A stretch of 64,000 nucleotides of DNA from Ottowia flava (GTDB lineage: Bacteria > Pseudomonadota > Gammaproteobacteria > Burkholderiales > Burkholderiaceae_C). Shown here piece after piece: positions 1-7,244 of the stretch. Each line of letters begins with the position of its first letter. The stretch's first letter is position 1. Under the pieces are notes generated by a model. The model had not been told where the DNA came from and made no database searches. It worked only from the letters and a program-made list of their open reading frames with translations. Location of the stretch: the NCBI RefSeq assembly GCF_008017535.1, contig NZ_VRUA01000010.1, positions 62,001 through 126,000 of the forward strand, written 5' to 3'. Made by a program: the position numbers and the translations under genes.

Positions 1-801
1 CATGAACACGGCGGCATCCAGCGCGCGGTCGAGGTCGGCGTCGTCAAAAATGACGAAGGGCGACTTGCCGCCCAGCTCCATGCTGAACTTCTTCAGGCCC
101 GCGGTCTTGACGATGCGGTTGCCCGTGGCGGTCGAGCCGGTGAAGCTGATGGCGCGCACGTCGGGGTGCGCGCACAGGGGCTCGCCCGCTTCCTTGCCGT
201 AGCCGTGCACGACGTTGAGCACGCCGGCCGGAATGCCCGCCTCCAGCGCCAGCTCGCCCAGGCGTGCCGCGGTCAGTGGCGACAGCTCGCTCATCTTGAG
301 GACCGCCGTGTTGCCGAAGGCCAGGCAGGGCGCGACCTTCCAGGTGGCGGTCATGAAAGGCACGTTCCACGGGCTGATCAGCGCGCACACGCCCACCGGG
401 TGGAACAGCGTGTAGTTCAGGTGCGTGGGCGTGGGGTAGGTGTGGCCGTCCACCCGCGTGCACATCTCGGCGAAGTAGCTGAAGTTGTCGGCCGCGCGCG
501 GCACGAGCTGCTTGCCCGTCTGGCTGATGGTCTGGCCGGTGTCATCGGTTTCGGTCTTGGCGATCTCGGGCACATGCTTCGCGATCAGCTCGCCCAGGGC
601 GCGGATCTTCTTGGCGCGCTCGGTCGCGGGCAGGCCGGCCCACGCCGGAAACGCGGCCTTGGCGGCGGCCACGGCCGCGTGCATTTCGGCTTCGCCTCCG
701 GCGGCCACTTCGGCCAGCACGGCTTGCGTGGCGGGGTTCACGGTTTCGAAATAGGTGTCGCTCGCGACCGCCTTTCCGTCAATCAGATGATCAATTTTCA
801 T
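1..801 (-). CDS. hpaE: 5-carboxymethyl-2-hydroxymuconate semialdehyde dehydrogenase, partial (3' end outside window)
   Basis: NAD-dependent aldehyde dehydrogenase of the homoprotocatechuate meta-cleavage pathway, oxidising the ring-cleavage semialdehyde. Only the first 267 codons are present; the catalytic cysteine domain lies off the left edge. Visible are the ALDH nucleotide-binding features: the SPWNVPF segment, the FTGSTATG loop and the MELGGKSP motif carrying the general-base Glu. It follows hpaG2 by 12 bp, and the order hpaR-G1-G2-E supports the specific assignment over a generic ALDH. The ATG start (799-801) lies inside a copy of the dispersed repeat, so the start is unusual but has the expected N-terminal length for the family. 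Confidence 0.88.
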   Translation of the reverse strand, partial: MKIDHLIDGKAVASDTYFETVNPATQAVLAEVAAGGEAEMHAAVAAAKAAFPAWAGLPATERAKKIRALGELIAKHVPEIAKTETDDTGQTISQTGKQLVPRAADNFSYFAEMCTRVDGHTYPTPTHLNYTLFHPVGVCALISPWNVPFMTATWKVAPCLAFGNTAVLKMSELSPLTAARLGELALEAGIPAGVLNVVHGYGKEAGEPLCAHPDVRAISFTGSTATGNRIVKTAGLKKFSMELGGKSPFVIFDDADLDRALDAAVFM

Positions 802-842
802 AGCTGCTCGCGCTTATTGGGCCTGGGCTAGCGCCCGATTTG
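788..842 (+). repeat. Dispersed ~55-bp element, copy 1 (hpaG2/hpaE junction)
   Basis: The head ends in ATAGC, followed by TGCTC, GCGC, a GGGCTAGCGCC block and CGATTT. It spans the hpaE start codon and the last codons and stop of hpaG2, both read from the opposite strand. Confidence 0.7.
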
Positions 843-1611
843 GTTCAGAAACGATGGTGTTGTGCAGGGCGCCGATGCCCTCGATCTCGCAGACCACTTC
901 GCTGCCCACCGGGCAATTGACCACGCCGTCCGGCGTGCCGGTCAGGATGAGGTCGCCGGGGTACAGCGTCATGAAGCTGCTGAAGTACTCGATCAGCGTG
1001 GCCACGTCGAACACCATGTCGGCCGTCGTGCCCTGCTGCGTGACCTGGCCGTTCACCGTGGTGCGCAGCGCCAGGCGCATGGGGTCGGCCACGTCGGCCG
1101 CGTCCACCAGCCAGGGGCCGATGGGCGTGCAGGTGGCGCGGTTCTTCACGCGCAGGTTGGGGCGGTACCAGTTTTCCAGGTAGTCGCGGATGGCGTAGTC
1201 GTTGGCCACGGTGTAGCCGCGCACGTAGTCGTAAGCGTCGCCCTTTTTCACGCGGCGCGCCTCGCGGCCGATGACCACGGCCAGCTCGCACTCGTAGTGC
1301 ATGTTCTCGACGCCATCCGGCCGCACGGTGCGCGCGCGGTGGCCGATCAGCGACGAGGCGCTTTTGGCGAACGCCAGCGGCTCCTCGGGCGGCTTGAAAG
1401 CCAGCTCGCGCGCGTGGTCGGCGTAGTTGATCGCCAGCGCCAGCACGCTGCGCGGGCGGTGCGGCGGCGTGGGCGTGAGCGGCGGCAGCCAGACCACGTC
1501 GTCAAAACCGACGCGCTGGCCGCGCAGGCCGGGCGTGAGCAGTTGCAGTTGTCCGTCCACGGCCACGGCGTCGTGCACGGCGCCAGACCAGGCGATGCGC
1601 GCATGTTTCAT
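814..1611 (-). CDS. hpaG2: Fumarylacetoacetate hydrolase family protein, HpaG C-terminal-type isomerase/decarboxylase
   Basis: 265 residues of the FAH fold. In the homoprotocatechuate pathway this half decarboxylates 5-oxopent-3-ene-1,2,5-tricarboxylate and/or isomerises the 2-hydroxyhepta-diene-dioate product. Family motifs seen: the YADHARE segment near residue 65, the YECELAVVIG metal-binding Glu region, VANDYAIRDY and the C-terminal LTGTPDGV. It overlaps the hpaG1 stop by 4 bp, so the two are translationally coupled. In E. coli the two halves are fused in one HpaG; here they are separate genes. The final residues (NRALAQAQ) and the stop codon are encoded by a dispersed repeat copy. Confidence 0.88.
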   Translation of the reverse strand: MKHARIAWSGAVHDAVAVDGQLQLLTPGLRGQRVGFDDVVWLPPLTPTPPHRPRSVLALAINYADHARELAFKPPEEPLAFAKSASSLIGHRARTVRPDGVENMHYECELAVVIGREARRVKKGDAYDYVRGYTVANDYAIRDYLENWYRPNLRVKNRATCTPIGPWLVDAADVADPMRLALRTTVNGQVTQQGTTADMVFDVATLIEYFSSFMTLYPGDLILTGTPDGVVNCPVGSEVVCEIEGIGALHNTIVSEPNRALAQAQ

Positions 1612-2312
1612 GTGGCCTCCTGTGCCAGCGTGTGGACCAGCGGCGCGAAGCCGGGCGAGCTGATCTCGATGCGGTCACCCGCCTTGGCGCGCGGGCGCGT
1701 GCCGTCCGCCAAGCAGTCGGTGCCGACCATCAGCACATCGCCCGGCTCCAGCGCCATGAACTCGGCCACGTCGGCGAGCAAGGTGGCGGCATCGCGCACC
1801 AGGCTGGCGAGGGAGACGGTTTGCACGGTGCTGCCGTTGATCTTGACGTCCAGGGCGATCGCGCCGACGTCGGCGAGCTTGGCCAAGGGACGCAGGGCCG
1901 GGCCGCAAACCAGAAAGCCGTCGCGGTTGCGATAGCGCAGCGCGGGGCGGTAATAGCTGTCGTGCGGCAGGCTCAGGTCGCTGAGCAGCACGCAACCTGC
2001 GATGGGCGGCAAAGTTTTTGCTACCATATTAATAGCTGCTTGCGCTGATGGTTGTAGCGCTTGAGCCGATTCTGACCACCCATCACCGATCACCAGGCCG
2101 ATGCTGGCGCCCACGTCCACCTCACCCGGCACGGGTACGGCGGCGCCCTGCGGCGCGTAGGTGTTGGCCGTTTTCACGTACAGCACCGGCGCGCGCGGCG
2201 CAGCCTTGTACGGCGCCTCGGTCATGCGCGGCGCCCACAGCTCGGCCTCGCGGCGGAAGTTCAGCAGCGTGCCGTACACCGTCCCGGTCGGCAGCCAGGC
2301 GCTGGCGCTCAT
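1608..2312 (-). CDS. hpaG1: Fumarylacetoacetate hydrolase family protein, HpaG N-terminal-type
   Basis: 234-residue FAH-fold protein, the N-terminal-type half of HpaG. The start ATG (2310-2312) overlaps the hpaR stop in an ATGA arrangement. FAH features include LYVKTANTY near residues 44-52, the VLLSDLSLPHDSYYRP segment and the C-terminal VLMVGTDCLADGTRP. Residues about 81-98 (from SAQALQ to INMVA) are encoded by an in-frame copy of the dispersed repeat at 2020-2072, between the VGASIGLVIG strand and the IAGCVLLSDL strand. FAH proteins usually have only a short loop here, so this looks like an insertion. It could impair or leave intact the enzyme; the frame is open throughout. Confidence 0.85.
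   Translation of the reverse strand: MSASAWLPTGTVYGTLLNFRREAELWAPRMTEAPYKAAPRAPVLYVKTANTYAPQGAAVPVPGEVDVGASIGLVIGDGWSESAQALQPSAQAAINMVAKTLPPIAGCVLLSDLSLPHDSYYRPALRYRNRDGFLVCGPALRPLAKLADVGAIALDVKINGSTVQTVSLASLVRDAATLLADVAEFMALEPGDVLMVGTDCLADGTRPRAKAGDRIEISSPGFAPLVHTLAQEAT
2020..2072 (+). repeat. Dispersed ~55-bp element, copy 2 (inside hpaG1)
   Basis: The head runs from GCTACCATATT to ATAGC, then TGCTT, GCGC, GGTTGTAGCGCT and GAGCCGATT. It lies wholly inside the hpaG1 coding sequence without breaking the frame. Confidence 0.85.
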
Positions 2313-2815
2313 CGGGCCACCTCGTCTGGCATGGGCTGCAGATCGTCGGTCATCGGTTCGTTCTCCTCTTCGTCGCCCTGCAGGGCGATCAGGTCGTCCA
2401 GCAGGGCGTACAGTTGTTCCAGCTTGTGCTGGCCGAGCTGGGCTTCCAGCGATTCGTACTGCGCCTCTATCGCAACGCGCAACGCGCTGGCCACGGCCAG
2501 CCCGGCTTCGGTGGCAAACACCACGCTGCGGCGCGCGTCTTGCTCGCTGCGCTGGCGCCGCACCAGCCCGTCGCGCTCCATGCGCGCCAGCATGCCGGTC
2601 AGGCTGGGGCTGAGCAGATGTGCTTCGCGCGCCAGGCTGCCGGTGTCCAACCCCTCGGCATGCGCCGGGTCGGACAGCACGCGCAGCACGCGCCACTGCT
2701 GGTCCGACAGCCCGTGGCTGCGCAGCGCGGGGCGGCGGCGCTCCATCAGCGCCTCACGTGCTTTCAGCAACAGCAAGGGAAGGTTGCGGTGGCGAAATCG
2801 GGCAGGGCGGGGCAT
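2309..2815 (-). CDS. hpaR: MarR-family repressor of homoprotocatechuate degradation
   Basis: 168 residues with the MarR winged-helix core: the SDQQWRVLRVL helix near residues 37-47, the recognition segment LSPSLTGMLARMERDGLV, and the wing basic patch RRQRSEQDARRS. This closely follows the HpaR pattern in which the protein opens with a leucine-rich helix and an AREA motif. It is first in the hpaR-G1-G2-E operon and probably represses it until the aromatic substrate binds. No Shine-Dalgarno is visible; only two bases separate the ATG from an 8+2+8 palindrome, so translation may be leaderless or start slightly downstream. The C-terminus is acidic (DEEENEP). Confidence 0.88.
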   Translation of the reverse strand: MPRPARFRHRNLPLLLLKAREALMERRRPALRSHGLSDQQWRVLRVLSDPAHAEGLDTGSLAREAHLLSPSLTGMLARMERDGLVRRQRSEQDARRSVVFATEAGLAVASALRVAIEAQYESLEAQLGQHKLEQLYALLDDLIALQGDEEENEPMTDDLQPMPDEVAR

Positions 2816-2816
2816 T

Positions 2817-2834
2817 TATTTAATGTATTAAATA
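2817..2834. promoter_or_regulatory. Palindromic operator, probable HpaR site
   Basis: A perfect inverted repeat: TATTTAAT and its reverse complement ATTAAATA, separated by GT. It is very AT-rich in a GC-rich region, has the size expected for a MarR dimer, and abuts the hpaR start codon in the hpaR/aldolase divergent gap. Autoregulation by HpaR is an inference. Confidence 0.65.
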
Positions 2835-2998
2835 TCTTGCACCCGTGCAAGCCTTCTCCGCACGGTCCCCCGCGGGGCGCTGCGGCGCCCCATCGCAGGC
2901 CGCAAGACGGGGGCAGCCGACGCGCCCTCCCAAGCCGCGCCGGGTGTGAGACCATGGCCCCGTACCCCACTCGCCGCCGCACCGGAGACCTGACCGCC

Positions 2999-3724
2999 AT
3001 GTCCATTCACGCCTCGGATTTCGACGCACCGCCCGTGCGCCGCTTGCGCGCCGACCTCGCGCTGGCCCTGCGCGCCGCGGCGTTCCACGGTCTGGCTGAA
3101 GGCGTGTGCAACCACTTCAGCGTGGAACTGCCGGACGCCTCGGGGCGCTTCCTGCTGAACCCGCGCGGGCTGATGTGGAGCGAGGTCGAGGCCGACGACA
3201 TCGTCATGGTCGACAGCCAAGGCCAGCGCCTGGCCGGACGGCGCGAAGTCGAGCCGACCGCCATGTTCATCCACGCCGCCATCCACCGCCTGTGCGGGCA
3301 GGCCTGCGTGATGCACACGCACATGCCGCACGCCACGGCGCTGACGCTGATCGACCTGCGCATGCTGGACACCACGCTGTCGCAGAACGCGATGCGGTTT
3401 CACGGCCGAACGGCGGCCGACGCGCACTACAACGGCCTGGCGCTGGACGCCAACGAGGGCGAGCGCATCGCCCGCGCGATGGGCGACGCCGACGTGGTCT
3501 TCCTGGGCAACCACGGCGTGGTGGTGTGCGGTGCGCGCATCGACCACGCCTACGACGATCTGTACTACCTGGAACGCGCCTGCCAGGCCGAGGTGCTGGC
3601 GCGCGCCACCGGCCGGCCGCTGGCGCCGGCCAGCGCCGAGCTGGCGGCGCGCGTGGCGGCGCAGACGCTGGGCGAACGCCTGCAGTCCGAGCTGTTTTTC
3701 GAGGCGCTGCGGCGCAAGCTGTAG
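2999..3724 (+). CDS. Class II aldolase/adducin family protein
   Basis: 241 residues with the class II aldolase fold (fuculose-1-phosphate aldolase/adducin N-terminal). Zinc-ligand histidines appear in MHTHMPH near residue 102 and in GNHGVVVCG; the early GLAEGVCNHFS segment and a Glu in SEVEADDIV fit the family. It is divergent from hpaR across a 183-bp gap. It is not the HpaI aldolase of the homoprotocatechuate pathway, which has a different (TIM-barrel) fold. Substrate unknown. The ATG at 2999 is preferred because the protein then starts just before the conserved helix (LRADLALALR). Confidence 0.8.
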   Translation: MSIHASDFDAPPVRRLRADLALALRAAAFHGLAEGVCNHFSVELPDASGRFLLNPRGLMWSEVEADDIVMVDSQGQRLAGRREVEPTAMFIHAAIHRLCGQACVMHTHMPHATALTLIDLRMLDTTLSQNAMRFHGRTAADAHYNGLALDANEGERIARAMGDADVVFLGNHGVVVCGARIDHAYDDLYYLERACQAEVLARATGRPLAPASAELAARVAAQTLGERLQSELFFEALRRKL

Positions 3725-3744
3725 CAGCGCGGCAGAATCCGCCC

Positions 3745-4806
3745 ATGACCCAATCCACTGCCCTCACCTCTGCCTTCGGCACGCGCTGGCCACTGATCCA
3801 GGCGCCCATGGCCGGCGTGCAGGGCAGCGCCCTGGCGCTGTCCGTCAGCGCCGCGGGCGGGCTGGGCTCGCTGCCCGCCGCCATGCTGGCGCCCGACGCC
3901 CTGCGCGCCGAACTGGAGCGCCTGGCCGCCAGCGGCCTGCCCTACAACGTCAACTTCTTCTGCCACACGCCGCCCAAGCCCGATGCCGCGCGCGACGCGG
4001 CCTGGCGCGCGGCGCTGGCGCCGTACTACGCCGAGCTGGGCCTGGACGTGAACGCTGTGCCCGCCGGGGCGGGCCGCACGCCGTACAACGCCGCGTCGGC
4101 CGCGCTGATGGCCGAATTCAAGCCGCGCGTGGTCAGCTTTCATTTCGGACTGCCGGCGCCCGAGCTGTTGCAGGCCCTCAAGAATCAGGGCACTTTTGTG
4201 CTCTCGTCGGCCACCACCGTGCGCGAGGCGCTATGGCTTCAGGAGCATGACGCCGACGCCGTGATCGCCCAGGGTCTGGAGGCTGGCGGCCACCGCGGGC
4301 ACTTCCTCAGCGACGACCTGACCGAGCAGATGGGCACGTTCGCCCTGCTGCCGCAGCTGGTGGCGGCGCTGCACGTGCCAGTAATCGCCGCGGGCGGCAT
4401 CGCCGACGCGGCGGGCGTGCGCGCGGCGATGGCGCTGGGCGCGTCCGGGGTACAAGTCGGCACGGCCTACCTGTGCGCCGACGAGGCCACCACGACCGCC
4501 CTGCACCGCGCCGCGCTGCAGTCTGAAGCCGCACGACACACCGCGCTGACCAACTGCTTCACCGGCCGCCCGGCGCGCGGCATCGTCAACCGGATGGTGC
4601 GCGAACAAGGGCCGATCAGCGCCGCCGCGCCTGCCTTCCCGCTGGCCACGGCGCTTGCCGCGCCCCTGCGCGCGGCGGCCGAAAAGCTGGGCCGCACCGA
4701 CTTCACGCCGCTGTGGAGCGGCCAGAACGCGCAGCACTGCCGCGCCGCGCCCGCGGCCGAGATCACGCAGACGCTGGCACAGGGCCTGGAGCACGCCGCC
4801 GCATGA
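3745..4806 (+). CDS. Nitronate monooxygenase (2-nitropropane dioxygenase-like)
   Basis: 353-residue FMN-binding TIM-barrel enzyme that oxidises alkyl nitronates to carbonyls plus nitrite. Family signatures: the N-terminal PLIQAPMAGVQG strand, VISAGG-like ALSVSAAGGLGSLPAAML, the conserved EAGGHRGHF motif near residue 180, PVIAAGGIADAAGV and the phosphate-binding GASGVQVGTAYL segment. It lies 20 bp after the aldolase gene and overlaps the next ORF by 4 bp (ATGA), suggesting one plus-strand operon. The physiological substrate cannot be told from the sequence. Confidence 0.87.
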   Translation: MTQSTALTSAFGTRWPLIQAPMAGVQGSALALSVSAAGGLGSLPAAMLAPDALRAELERLAASGLPYNVNFFCHTPPKPDAARDAAWRAALAPYYAELGLDVNAVPAGAGRTPYNAASAALMAEFKPRVVSFHFGLPAPELLQALKNQGTFVLSSATTVREALWLQEHDADAVIAQGLEAGGHRGHFLSDDLTEQMGTFALLPQLVAALHVPVIAAGGIADAAGVRAAMALGASGVQVGTAYLCADEATTTALHRAALQSEAARHTALTNCFTGRPARGIVNRMVREQGPISAAAPAFPLATALAAPLRAAAEKLGRTDFTPLWSGQNAQHCRAAPAAEITQTLAQGLEHAAA

Positions 4807-5051
4807 GCTTCTCTGCCGAAGAACGCGCTCAGTTGCTGGCGCTCAAGGGCGTGGGGCCGACGGTGGTGCAGCGGCTGGAACAGGCGGGCTACACCTCGCT
4901 GGCGCAGCTGGCCGGGTTGGACCCGCTGGCCGTCACCAAGCAGATTTCGCAGATGATGCGCAGCACCTGCTGGCACAACAGCCCACAGGCGCGCGGCGCG
5001 ATCGGCGCCGTGGTGGCGCTGGCCGACCAGGCCAGCAGCAGCGCGGGCTAG
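4803..5051 (+). CDS. Small helix-hairpin-helix protein
   Basis: 82 residues. An HhH motif is clear: LLALKGVGPTVVQRLEQAGY (residues 11-30) followed by a second helical segment SLAQLAGLDP. The rest (MRSTCWHNSPQARGAIGAVVALAD) matches the tail seen in small HhH proteins related to the Cdd1 pathogenicity-locus family. HhH motifs bind DNA or other proteins nonspecifically; the function is unknown. The start overlaps the nitronate monooxygenase stop, implying translational coupling. Confidence 0.75.
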   Translation: MSFSAEERAQLLALKGVGPTVVQRLEQAGYTSLAQLAGLDPLAVTKQISQMMRSTCWHNSPQARGAIGAVVALADQASSSAG

Positions 5052-5058
5052 CGCGGCT

Positions 5059-5646
5059 TCAGCGCCGCGGCGGCGGCTGCACCGGCTCGATCTGCCAGCG
5101 CGCCATTTCTTCGTCGCGAACGCTCTGCAGGCGCGCGTCGATGCGCTTGGCTGCCACCCGCGCAACGCTGGCCAGCTTCAGCAGGTCGCGCTCCGTCAGC
5201 GTCGGGTCGGCGGTCTGGCTGAAGCAGCACAGCGTGCCGTACACGCGCCCGTCGGACAGCACGATCGGCGTGCTGAGGTGCGCGCCGACGCGAAACGGCG
5301 TGGCCGGCAGCAGCGGAAAGGCCGGGTGCGTGGCCGCGTCGTGCACCAGCTGCGGCAGGCGCCCGTCCAGCACGCATTGGCAGAAGGATTCTTCCAGGCT
5401 GGAGCCGCCGCCGGTGGCGATCAGCTCGCAGCCCGGTTGGGTGTCGACGTGCTTGAAGTTGCGCTGGCCGTCGCGGATTTCGGACAGGAAGATCACCTCC
5501 ATGGCCAGGTGCTTGCGCAGGTCGTGCAGCACTTCGCGCACGGTGTCGTCCACCAGGGTGTCGCTGCGGGTGGCGGTGGCAAGGAGCAACTCGCTCACAT
5601 GCACTTCAAGGGCGTCGGGCGCGTAGTCCCAGAGATGCACGCTCAT
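5059..5646 (-). CDS. GAF-domain protein
   Basis: 195 residues made essentially of one GAF sensory domain: helix DTLVDDTVREVLHDLRKHLAMEV, strand IFLSEIRDGQRNF, the ATGGGSSLEESFCQCVLDGRLP turn, and the core strand LSTPIVLSDGRVYGTLCCFS. Cys in FCQCV and LCCF could bind a chromophore or cofactor, but this is speculation. No output domain is attached, so it may signal by protein contact. The ATG at 5646 was chosen over upstream in-frame codons because the conserved sequence begins there. It is convergent with the HhH gene, 7 bp apart. Confidence 0.75.
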   Translation of the reverse strand: MSVHLWDYAPDALEVHVSELLLATATRSDTLVDDTVREVLHDLRKHLAMEVIFLSEIRDGQRNFKHVDTQPGCELIATGGGSSLEESFCQCVLDGRLPQLVHDAATHPAFPLLPATPFRVGAHLSTPIVLSDGRVYGTLCCFSQTADPTLTERDLLKLASVARVAAKRIDARLQSVRDEEMARWQIEPVQPPPRR

Positions 5647-5800
5647 GTGGTTGTCAGGTCCCGGCAGCCGGCGCTGCCTGTCGGTGCGGGCAGTCGGCCT
5701 GCCCGTCGTGAAGCCAAGGGTGAAGGCCGATTGTCGGCCGCTGAGCGCGTGCGACGCAATCAAAAGTTCCAATACCCCCAGGGGCTGGGGGATTTTGGAT

Positions 5801-5855
5801 GAAAACGTCCACCAGCCTTAGAAGTATCTGCGCAGGCAGCTACTCAAACAATAGC
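5801..5855 (-). repeat. Dispersed ~55-bp element, copy 3
   Basis: Reverse orientation: AAAACG tail, ACCAGCC block, CTGCGC, AGGCA, then a 17-nt head from GCTACTC to ATAGC. It lies between the MFS transporter and the GAF gene. Confidence 0.75.
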
Positions 5856-5912
5856 AACTTCCAGTGATCGCCACTTTGGAAAGCGACGGCCGGGCCGGCC
5901 GGCGGCCGACCT

Positions 5913-7142
5913 TTATTGCACCGCCAGCTCGCCCTTGGTTTCACGCCCCAGCAGCGCCACGGCCAGCGCACCGATGACGATGGTGATGGCAAACAGGGTG
6001 AATACGGCGCCGGTGCTCCAGCCCTGAGCCCCGAGGAACGGGATGGCCAGCGGGCCCAGGATGCCGCCGATGCGCCCGACGCCCGCGGCCATGCCGACGC
6101 CACTGGCGCGGATGGCGGCGGGGTAGTTTTCAGGCGAATACGCGTACAGCGCGCCCCAGGCCCCCAGGTTGAAGAAGGACAGCAGCGCGCCGTACAGCAG
6201 CAGTGCGCCTTCGGTGTTGGCGTTGCCAAAGGCCCAGGCGCTGGCCGCAGTGCCGAGCAGGTAGACCACCAGCACGAACTTGCGGCCCATGCGTTCAATC
6301 AGCCAGGCGGCGGTGAAGTAACCGGGCAGCTGCGCCAGCGTCATCAGCAGCACGTACTCGAAGCTCTTGATCAGCGCAAAGCCCTTGCCGACCATGACGC
6401 TGGGCAGCCACAGAAACATGCCGTAGTACGAGAACACGACGGTGAACCACAGCACCCACAGCATCAGCGAGGACCGGCGGTGTTCGTCGGACCACAGCGC
6501 CGCCAGCCGCGCCGACCAGGGCATGCCGGCCGATGGCGGCGCGGTGGGCTTGTCGTCGGGCAGCTTGCGGCGCAGGTACAGCGCGTACACCGCGGGCAGC
6601 GCACCCAGCATCAGCGCAACGCGCCAGCCCATGTCCTTGTCGAAGCGTGGAATGACGAAGTAGGCAATCAGCGCGGCCAGGATCCAGCCCAGCGCCCAGA
6701 AGCTTTCCAGCAGCACGACGATGCGCCCGCGCTCGTGCGCAGGCACGCGTTCGGACACGTAGGTGCTGGCCACCGGCAGTTCGCCGCCCAGGCCCATGCC
6801 GATGAAAAAGCGCAGCACCATCAGCACGGTGAGCGTGGTGGCAAAGGCCGACAGGCCGCTGGCGATGGCGAACAGCAGCAGCGTGATGATGAACACGTGC
6901 TTGCGGCCGATGCGGTCGGCCATCATGCCGAACATCATGGCGCCCACCGCCATGCCGATGGAGTTGATGGCGCCCAGCCAGCCCATTTGCCCCGCCGACA
7001 GGCCCCAGTCGGCCTTGAGCGCGGCCAGCACGAAGGACAGCAGCCCCACGTCCATGGCGTCGAACATCCAGCCCATGCCGGAGGTGAAGAGCAAGCGGTT
7101 TCTCGATACCGGGGGGTGCACCTCAGCTTCTGCAGCGATCAT
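5913..7142 (-). CDS. MFS transporter, metabolite:H+ symporter type
   Basis: 409 residues with about 12 membrane segments. Signature MFS loops are present: the GMMADRIGRKHVF motif between TM2 and TM3 and the second-half copy LIERMGRKFVLV. The N-terminal GWMFDAMDVGLLSF segment is typical of the aromatic-acid/sugar-acid symporter branches (aDxxDxxL-like), and RFFIGMGLGGELPVASTYVSE is the TM4-TM5 motif. It is an inner-membrane protein with a short cytoplasmic loop (residues about 210-230). The substrate is unknown. A carboxylate would suit the nearby catabolic genes. Confidence 0.85.
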   Translation of the reverse strand: MIAAEAEVHPPVSRNRLLFTSGMGWMFDAMDVGLLSFVLAALKADWGLSAGQMGWLGAINSIGMAVGAMMFGMMADRIGRKHVFIITLLLFAIASGLSAFATTLTVLMVLRFFIGMGLGGELPVASTYVSERVPAHERGRIVVLLESFWALGWILAALIAYFVIPRFDKDMGWRVALMLGALPAVYALYLRRKLPDDKPTAPPSAGMPWSARLAALWSDEHRRSSLMLWVLWFTVVFSYYGMFLWLPSVMVGKGFALIKSFEYVLLMTLAQLPGYFTAAWLIERMGRKFVLVVYLLGTAASAWAFGNANTEGALLLYGALLSFFNLGAWGALYAYSPENYPAAIRASGVGMAAGVGRIGGILGPLAIPFLGAQGWSTGAVFTLFAITIVIGALAVALLGRETKGELAVQ

Positions 7143-7244
7143 TGACAGTCTCCGTCCTTCTCTAAAGTGCGCGCATGGTAGCCGGGTTTTGCCCGATTCA
7201 CGGCGCCTGAAAAGCCATCAGACCCACCCCAGTACCATCGTTTC

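Noticed and set aside
2999..3724. HpaI aldolase of the homoprotocatechuate pathway
   Set aside because: The motifs are of the class II aldolase/adducin fold, whereas HpaI is a TIM-barrel enzyme; it also reads away from the hpa operon.
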